This document shows, piece after piece, positions 7,952 through 12,613 of a stretch of DNA of 12,613 nucleotides. The notes under the pieces are model-generated. The model was not told the DNA's origin and did not search any database. It saw nothing but the letters and a program-made list of their open reading frames with translations. The translations under genes were made by a program, and so were the position numbers. The stretch comes from a candidate division LCP-89 bacterium B3_LCP. GTDB taxonomy: Bacteria; Electryoneota; B3-LCP. Within the stretch, counting starts at the first letter, position 1, and every line of letters starts with the position of its first letter. The stretch lies in contig NJBN01000017.1 in the NCBI GenBank assembly GCA_005223185.1, positions 1 through 12,613 of the forward strand. The letters run 5' to 3'.

Positions 7952-7996
7952 AGAGGGGCTGTCTAATTACATTCCGGTTTTTAGGACAACCCCTCT
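7952..7996 (+). terminator. Hairpin after the beta-helix gene, terminator or repeat remnant
   Basis: AGAGGGG (7952-7958) pairs with CCCCTCT (7990-7996), and TGTC with GACA inside it after one mismatch, around an AT-rich loop. It lies 36 bases after the stop codon, a normal terminator position, but only a weak T run follows. Read as DNA, the arms GGGGCTGTC-TAA and TTA-GGACAACCCC resemble the ends of small transposon remnants, so it may serve as a terminator derived from such an element. Confidence 0.5.
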
Positions 7997-8011
7997 TATA
8001 CACATAAAAGC

Positions 8012-8132
8012 GAACATGCAATAAAATACACTTGATTTCTGCTTTCGAATTCTTTTAACTTAGCGGATGCAACATTCACATCCTTACGGAGGATATATAG
8101 GCTGATAGCCGTTATCACAATCTGGAGGAATT
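8012..8132 (+). repeat. Upstream region shared with the next paralogue
   Basis: The stretch before this gene and 10651-10776 before the next are diverged copies. GAACATGCAA, AAATACACTTGATTTC, GCAACAT/ACAACAT, and the end TCACAA...CTGGAGGAA are shared. The leader of about 70 nt ends in GGAGGA before ATG. The duplication therefore included promoter and leader, not only the coding sequence. Confidence 0.75.
8032..8060 (+). promoter_or_regulatory. Probable promoter of the first Asp-box paralogue
   Basis: TTGATT (8032-8037), 17 bases, then TTAACT (8055-8060). The -10 box is weak, but the surrounding block (GAACATGCAA, AAATACACTTGATTTC) is repeated before the next paralogue at the same relative place, which supports a functional site. 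Confidence 0.5.
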
Positions 8133-10532
8133 ATGAAGCGACTTATTATCATTTCATTTATACTGATTCTGATTCCACTGTTCGTACTTACCGCTAATAA
8201 TCAGACGGTGCCGTTGAAAAACTATCCCTATATGACTGGCAGAGAGGATGTTCGCGCGCCGGTGGCTCACCCACCCTATCCAGGTTATGGTACGACTGAC
8301 CTTGGTACCACTACCGTTATCGGTACTACCTGGTACGAACTCCAGCACAATGGTACGGTCGGGCGTATGATCGAGAGGAGTGCTGATGGTTACACCGACT
8401 TCGTCTGGATGAATGGTGAGGACTGGGGTGCAATTAGTCGCCATATCTACTACAATTATATTGACCCTTCAGGCGTTCAGGGTTGGCCCGGATCCGGTTA
8501 TCCGGTGGAAGCCTCTCAGCGGGCTGGTTATACCACCATGGACGTGGAAGACTGGGGAGCTGGTGGAATCGCTTTTCCCTGCTATCACTCCACTCCTATT
8601 CCGGGTGGCGACTTCTGGACTGTTACCGCGGCTGACCTCTATTCTCACACCGGTTCTTTTGTCACCTATGAGGCACCTAATCCTTATAATCCACAACTTC
8701 CGGAAATAATCTGGCCGCGCATCCAGTTTGACAACCAGCAGGCTCTGCAGATTGTATCGACTGTAAATCCATATTCTATGGATCCTCAACGTCACTACTG
8801 GATTAGAGGAACGTACGATCCATTAACCTTCTCTATCAGTTATGAAGGTAATTTCGAACTGATGACCTGGACCATGACCATCGCAGGTGATGTGGCTACA
8901 TCTGAGGTCTCTGACAAGGTTGCTTATGCCTGGACCTGGTGCAAGAGTGAAGGTTTCCCCTCAGGTTCGGTAATTGATTTCAGTCAGCGTAACAATGACA
9001 TCTACCTTGTGGTCGATTACGACGGTGAAGATCCAGACTGGACCGATTTTGTTAATATCACGTGCTTTATGCCTCCGGATCTTTCCTGGCTGCCGGATAC
9101 ACTAATGGCTAACATGGACACCCTGCGTGCATACACCGACCTGAATGTCTTTATCGACCAGGATGATTTTGTACACGTTGTATTCACTACTCCATCTTAT
9201 TTTGCTGTACAGGGGGAAACTCATGTGCATCCTTCTCTAATCTGGCACTGGACCAGCCAATATCCTGACGAAGATCCCAAAATGATTCACGACGCCTTCG
9301 ATGACTGGTGGTGGAATTCAGTCGATTGCGGAGCCTGGAATGTGAAGGCTCAGCGTCCACAGTTGGGCCAGGATCCTGCTACTGGTTACCTGTACTGCAT
9401 GTACCAGGTGTATGACTGTGATACTCTGGCTCTGAGTGAGGGCGGTTTCCCATCCGGTGAAATTTACCTGTCCTATTCGGAAGATCTCGGTTTGAACTGG
9501 CATGAAGGCACCAACATCACAGAAACCATCACGCCGAACAACGCCGCGCCCGGCGCTTGCTTGTCCGAAATTACCCCCAGCATGGCAAAACTGGTTAATG
9601 ATACTTGCCACATCATGTACGTTCTTGATCGTGATGCCGGTACGGTGGTCCAGACTGAAGGCAGTTGGACGCTTAATGACGTTGTGTATCACCAGGTACC
9701 AGTGGGAGATATTCCCGCCACACCTTTGGTTCCGCAGTTCCCTGAGCCTGGCAGCTATCCATTTCACGGGTACGGCATACCTCCACCCAACATGTTTGTG
9801 GAAGTTACCTACGTTTCCGGATCACCAGTGCCTGCAAGCGGTGGCAACCTGTACTATGCCATCTGGGGTGAAAACCAAGCGGGTCAGCCTCTGGACTACG
9901 ACATCTGGATTGACAAGATTTACCAGCCAGGACAACCGGATTCCACTGTCACTACCCTAATCCTGCGTGAAATCACCAACTACCTGCCCGGCTGGCAGAT
10001 CAACCGTCCGGACGCCTGGTTCCCGGTACCCGGCGACTGGCCCGGCGGCGAATATGCTTTCCAGATTTACACCGGTTGGCATCCCGAATACACTGTCTGG
10101 CATAATGACATGATGTATTGGGTGAAGGATGGTCCAGTAGATTCCGACTTCGACTTCGAAGCCAACCTACCACTGAATGCACCTGATCCATTCGAACAGA
10201 TTGCTATAACCCAGGTTGACTACACTGTGCCAGAGCAGTTTGAAGTCACGGGGGTTTATCCGAATCCGTTCAACGCAACTACTGTTCTCAGTTTCTCTAT
10301 GCGAGTTGCGAGTTTGGTGACTCTGGACATATTCGACGTAAATGGGCGGAATGTAGGGGCAAGCCTCCGTGCTTGCCCGGGTAGCCACAGAGGGCTACCC
10401 CTACAATCCTGGTACCCCCCCGGTACTCACCAGATCACCTTCGATGGCACAGATCTACCTTCTGGCATGTACATCTATCGAATAACGGCAGGTGAGTTCA
10501 CAGTATCAGGCAAGATGGTGTTGATGAAATAA
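8133..10532 (+). CDS. Secreted Asp-box (sialidase-like propeller) protein with T9SS sorting domain
   Basis: A 799-residue protein. ATG at 8133 follows GGAGGA. Signal peptide at about 1-21 (KRLIIISFILILIPLFVLTA). Residues about 40-540 form an all-beta region rich in W, Y and D, with one clear Asp box, S449-E-D-L-G-L-N-W456, the SxDxGxxW motif of BNR/sialidase propellers, and weaker blade-like stretches (GTTWYELQHNGTVGRMI, RHIYYNYI, LNVFIDQDDFVHVVFTT). The catalytic Arg triad of true sialidases cannot be assigned, so no enzyme activity is claimed. Residues 556-667 are the Ig-like module (SPVPASGGNLYYAI to VKDG), 668-708 the linker and 709-799 the T9SS domain ending GKMVLMK. Residues 741-757 are encoded by a double palindrome (10353-10404). 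The next gene is a close paralogue, about 70% identical by eye over the visible part. Confidence 0.92.
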   Translation: MKRLIIISFILILIPLFVLTANNQTVPLKNYPYMTGREDVRAPVAHPPYPGYGTTDLGTTTVIGTTWYELQHNGTVGRMIERSADGYTDFVWMNGEDWGAISRHIYYNYIDPSGVQGWPGSGYPVEASQRAGYTTMDVEDWGAGGIAFPCYHSTPIPGGDFWTVTAADLYSHTGSFVTYEAPNPYNPQLPEIIWPRIQFDNQQALQIVSTVNPYSMDPQRHYWIRGTYDPLTFSISYEGNFELMTWTMTIAGDVATSEVSDKVAYAWTWCKSEGFPSGSVIDFSQRNNDIYLVVDYDGEDPDWTDFVNITCFMPPDLSWLPDTLMANMDTLRAYTDLNVFIDQDDFVHVVFTTPSYFAVQGETHVHPSLIWHWTSQYPDEDPKMIHDAFDDWWWNSVDCGAWNVKAQRPQLGQDPATGYLYCMYQVYDCDTLALSEGGFPSGEIYLSYSEDLGLNWHEGTNITETITPNNAAPGACLSEITPSMAKLVNDTCHIMYVLDRDAGTVVQTEGSWTLNDVVYHQVPVGDIPATPLVPQFPEPGSYPFHGYGIPPPNMFVEVTYVSGSPVPASGGNLYYAIWGENQAGQPLDYDIWIDKIYQPGQPDSTVTTLILREITNYLPGWQINRPDAWFPVPGDWPGGEYAFQIYTGWHPEYTVWHNDMMYWVKDGPVDSDFDFEANLPLNAPDPFEQIAITQVDYTVPEQFEVTGVYPNPFNATTVLSFSMRVASLVTLDIFDVNGRNVGASLRACPGSHRGLPLQSWYPPGTHQITFDGTDLPSGMYIYRITAGEFTVSGKMVLMK
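10353..10404. repeat. Double GTAGGGG palindrome in frame in the T9SS domain coding region
   Basis: Two units lie tail to tail in 52 bp. The left one begins GTAGGGG and has the stem GGGCAAGC/GCTTGCCC (10357-10364, 10371-10378; loop CTCCGT). The right one, read on the minus strand, also begins GTAGGGG and has the stem GGGTAGCC/GGCTACCC (10379-10386, 10393-10400). Outer TGTAGGGG (10352-10359) pairs with CCCCTACA (10398-10405). It encodes residues 741-757, VGASLRACPGSHRGLPL, with no stop, and makes the sorting domain about 12 residues longer than the uninserted ones. Confidence 0.85.
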
Positions 10533-10555
10533 CACCAAAATGATAACAAAAGGCT

Positions 10556-10601
10556 GTAGGGGCAGACCTGTGTGTCTGTCCTTTCCGTGTCCCTGCTACC
10601 C
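10556..10601. repeat. GTAGGGG palindromic element after the Asp-box gene
   Basis: It begins GTAGGGG, and GGGCAGAC (10560-10567) pairs with GTCTGTCC (10574-10581; one G-U pair) around CTGTGT. The stem and six-base loop match the geometry of the units at 10353-10404. A partial inverted unit follows: GTCCCTGCTAC, whose complement starts GTAG. It lies 24 bases after the stop codon and is followed by TTT, so it may also terminate the transcript weakly. Confidence 0.75.
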
Positions 10602-10650
10602 GAAAAATCGTCAAAAAATTAATTATACTATACTTACAACTATTCATGAA

Positions 10651-10776
10651 AGTGAACATGCAAAAAAATACACTTGATTTCAGCCTCTTGAATTTTGTAT
10701 CTTATTGGTTACAACATACAAATCACTTCGGGGCAGACAATACGATGACAATAGTAATCACAAAACTGGAGGAACT
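10651..10776 (+). promoter_or_regulatory. Promoter and leader of the second Asp-box paralogue
   Basis: TTGATT (10674-10679), 17 bases, then GTATCT (10697-10702), or TATCTT with 18. The block around it is the counterpart of 8012-8132. The leader ends CTGGAGGAACT before the ATG at 10777. The -35 box and its flanks are better conserved between the two copies than the sequence after the -10. Confidence 0.5.
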
Positions 10777-12613
10777 ATGAAGCGACTCATTACCACTTCA
10801 CTGATGCTCATTCTAATTCCGGTGCTTGTACTCACCGCCAACGATCAGATGACACCAGAGAAAACCTATCCCTTAATAACAGGAGAAGAGGAAATTCACG
10901 CTCCGGTGGCTCACCCGCCATATCCAGCATGGGGTGCGATTGACCTTGGTACTACGCAGATTATCGGTACTACCTGGTATGATAATCAGCATAACGGTAC
11001 TATCGGTCGCATGGTTGCAATGGATGAATTAGGCTACTTGCATTTCGACTGGACCAACGGTCTGGATTATGGTTCGACTGACCGCCACATCTACTACAAT
11101 TATATCGATCCCGTAACCGGCCTTCAAGGTTGGCCCGGGTCCGGTTATCCGGTAGAATCCGCAAACCGCGCAGGGTACTGCACCATAGATGCTGACTTTG
11201 GTGGTAGAGCATTCCCTGCTTTCCACTGGACAAACACACCGGGTGGTCTGTTCTGGACAGCGGTAGCAACGGACTTTTTCCCGCATACAGGAACGTTCAT
11301 CACTTATGAAGCTCCACCTTACCCTCTGGATAAGGTAATCTGGCCCCGTATTCAGTTTGATAGACAGCAGTACATGCAGATCGTATCGACTGAGAACCCG
11401 GGTTCTGCAGGTGCTGCTCAGCGCCACTTCTATACCAAGGGGACTTATGATGAATTACTGTACTCGATAAGCTATTCTCCCTGGGAACTGATGACCTGGA
11501 CCATGACCATCGCTGCTGATGTGGCTACGTCCGACGTATCCGACAAGGTCGCTTATGCCTGGACCTGGTGCAGGGATGACGGTTTCCCCACTGCTCCTGA
11601 TCCTAGTCAGCGAAACAACGACATCTACGTTGTAATCGATGATGATGGTGTCAATCCCGACTGGAATGATTTCACCAACATAACCAACTTCATCCCGCCG
11701 GATCTGTCCTATCTGCCGGATACTACCTTAGCTGAAATGGACACTCTTCGTGCCTATACTGACCTGAATGTCTTTATCGATCAGGACGATTACACGCATG
11801 TGGTCTTTACAACACCATCATACTTCGAACTTCAGGGAACCACCTACTGGCATGCATCCTCGATCTGGCATTGGACCGATCAGTACCCGCTTGAAGATCC
11901 CAAGATGATCCACGACGCCTTCGATGACTGGGATTGGAACTACATCGATTGCGGCGCCTGGAACGTGAAAGCTCAGCGTCCGCAGTTGGGTCAGGATCCA
12001 TCCACAGGTAATCTCTACTGCGTTTACCAGGTCTATGACTGCGATACTCTGGCTCAGAGTGCAGGCGGTTACCCATCTGGTGAAATCTACCTGTCCTATT
12101 CTGAAGATGGCGGTATGAACTGGCATGAAGGCACCAACATTACTGAAACGATAACTCCTAATAATGCTGCTCCGGGAGCATGTTTCTCTGAATGTTACCC
12201 CAGTATTGCCAAGGTAGTGGATGGTGAATGTCATATCATCTACGAATTTGATAAAGATGCCGGTACTGTAACTCAGACCGAAGGTACCTGGACATTGAAC
12301 GATATGGTCTATCACAACGTGCCGGTAGGAATCATCCCTGCCACACCACTGGTTCCGCAGTGGCCCGAACCCGGCAGTTATCCGTTCCATGTCGAAACCG
12401 AACCTCAGTATCCCGACATGGTCGTTACATTGGCCCTCGTTGGCGGTTCGCCGATACCTGCTGGCGGTGGCATTCTCGACTACATGATCTGGGGTGAAAA
12501 CCAGAGTGGTCAACCTCTGGACTACGACATCTGGATTGACCATATTTATCAGCCAGGGCAACCGGATTCCACCTTCACTACCTTAATCCTGCGTGAGATC
12601 ACCAACTACCTGC
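10777..12613 (+). CDS. Second Asp-box propeller paralogue, 3' end outside the window
   Basis: An open frame of 612 codons from ATG at 10777 to the window edge, preceded by GGAGGA. Signal peptide KRLITTSLMLILIPVLVLTA. It aligns without major gaps to the preceding 799-residue protein, about 70% identical by eye, with long identical blocks such as YTDLNVFIDQDD, CGAWNVKAQRPQLGQDP and ITPNNAAPGAC. The Asp box is conserved as S442-E-D-G-G-M-N-W449. The Ig-like module starts at about 550 and is cut at EITNYL, matching residue 618 of the paralogue, so about 180 residues (rest of the Ig-like module, linker, sorting domain) should lie beyond the edge. DNA identity is highest near the cut (12500-12613 against 9882-9989), suggesting recent duplication or gene conversion there. 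Function beyond an exported propeller-like protein is unknown. Confidence 0.92.
   Translation, partial: MKRLITTSLMLILIPVLVLTANDQMTPEKTYPLITGEEEIHAPVAHPPYPAWGAIDLGTTQIIGTTWYDNQHNGTIGRMVAMDELGYLHFDWTNGLDYGSTDRHIYYNYIDPVTGLQGWPGSGYPVESANRAGYCTIDADFGGRAFPAFHWTNTPGGLFWTAVATDFFPHTGTFITYEAPPYPLDKVIWPRIQFDRQQYMQIVSTENPGSAGAAQRHFYTKGTYDELLYSISYSPWELMTWTMTIAADVATSDVSDKVAYAWTWCRDDGFPTAPDPSQRNNDIYVVIDDDGVNPDWNDFTNITNFIPPDLSYLPDTTLAEMDTLRAYTDLNVFIDQDDYTHVVFTTPSYFELQGTTYWHASSIWHWTDQYPLEDPKMIHDAFDDWDWNYIDCGAWNVKAQRPQLGQDPSTGNLYCVYQVYDCDTLAQSAGGYPSGEIYLSYSEDGGMNWHEGTNITETITPNNAAPGACFSECYPSIAKVVDGECHIIYEFDKDAGTVTQTEGTWTLNDMVYHNVPVGIIPATPLVPQWPEPGSYPFHVETEPQYPDMVVTLALVGGSPIPAGGGILDYMIWGENQSGQPLDYDIWIDHIYQPGQPDSTFTTLILREITNYL

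Noticed and set aside
10353-10404. Frameshift or pseudogene caused by palindrome insertion
   Set aside because: The reading frame continues to a normal GKMVLMK end and stop codon, and the downstream strand pattern of the sorting domain is intact.
8133-10532. Functional sialidase
   Set aside because: A single clear Asp box is visible, but neither an FRIP motif nor the catalytic Arg triad can be assigned, so only a propeller-like fold is supported.
10353-10601. CRISPR array from the GTAGGGG repeats
   Set aside because: Units are palindromic, inverted, partly coding and not regularly spaced by unique spacers; no cas gene is present.
11818-12561. Long minus-strand open frame of 247 codons
   Set aside because: It lies opposite the second Asp-box paralogue, which has a ribosome-binding site, signal peptide and close homology to its neighbour. 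Similar antisense frames occur at 9318-9767 and 7248-7769.

Overview
The window looks like chromosomal DNA from an uncultured bacterium of the FCB superphylum (Bacteroidota relatives such as Zixibacteria, Electryoneota, Marinimicrobia or Cloacimonadota; the exact lineage cannot be fixed from this sequence). The main reason is that all four complete genes encode secreted proteins ending in a type IX secretion system (T9SS) type A sorting domain, with a YPNPFNP-like start and an identical C-terminal GKMVLMK. There are no tRNA, rRNA, CRISPR, transposase or recognisable defence genes.

Layout. On the minus strand, reading right to left: a promoter at 5508-5536, an eight-repeat SBBP beta-propeller protein (5462-3429), a parallel beta-helix protein (3373-1169), an intrinsic terminator (1123-1093), a new promoter (about 1009-982), a roughly 300-nt leader holding a 137-bp tandem duplication, and a glycine-rich exported protein (673 to <1) that runs into about 90 bases of almost pure C at the window edge. 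On the plus strand: a consensus promoter (5894-5922), a second beta-helix protein (5982-7916), and two tandem paralogues with sialidase-like Asp boxes (8133-10532, and 10777 running off the right end), each with its own related upstream region. The divergent intergenic stretch 5463-5981 holds both promoters and a cluster of palindromic repeats.

The proteins form a modular secretome set. Each complete one has a signal peptide, a different N-terminal display module (beta-helix or beta-propeller), a shared Ig-like module of about 107-112 residues, a short acidic/Gly linker and the T9SS domain. They are probably exported by Sec and then sent through T9SS to the cell surface or outside. Substrates cannot be told from sequence.

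The least ordinary signal is a set of short GC-rich palindromes (many starting GTAGGG) found both between genes and, in frame, inside the C-terminal linker and sorting domain of three genes. They resemble the in-frame palindromic elements known from Rickettsia. The second is the duplicated leader of the glycine-rich gene, where both copies keep the same two-helix RNA fold.
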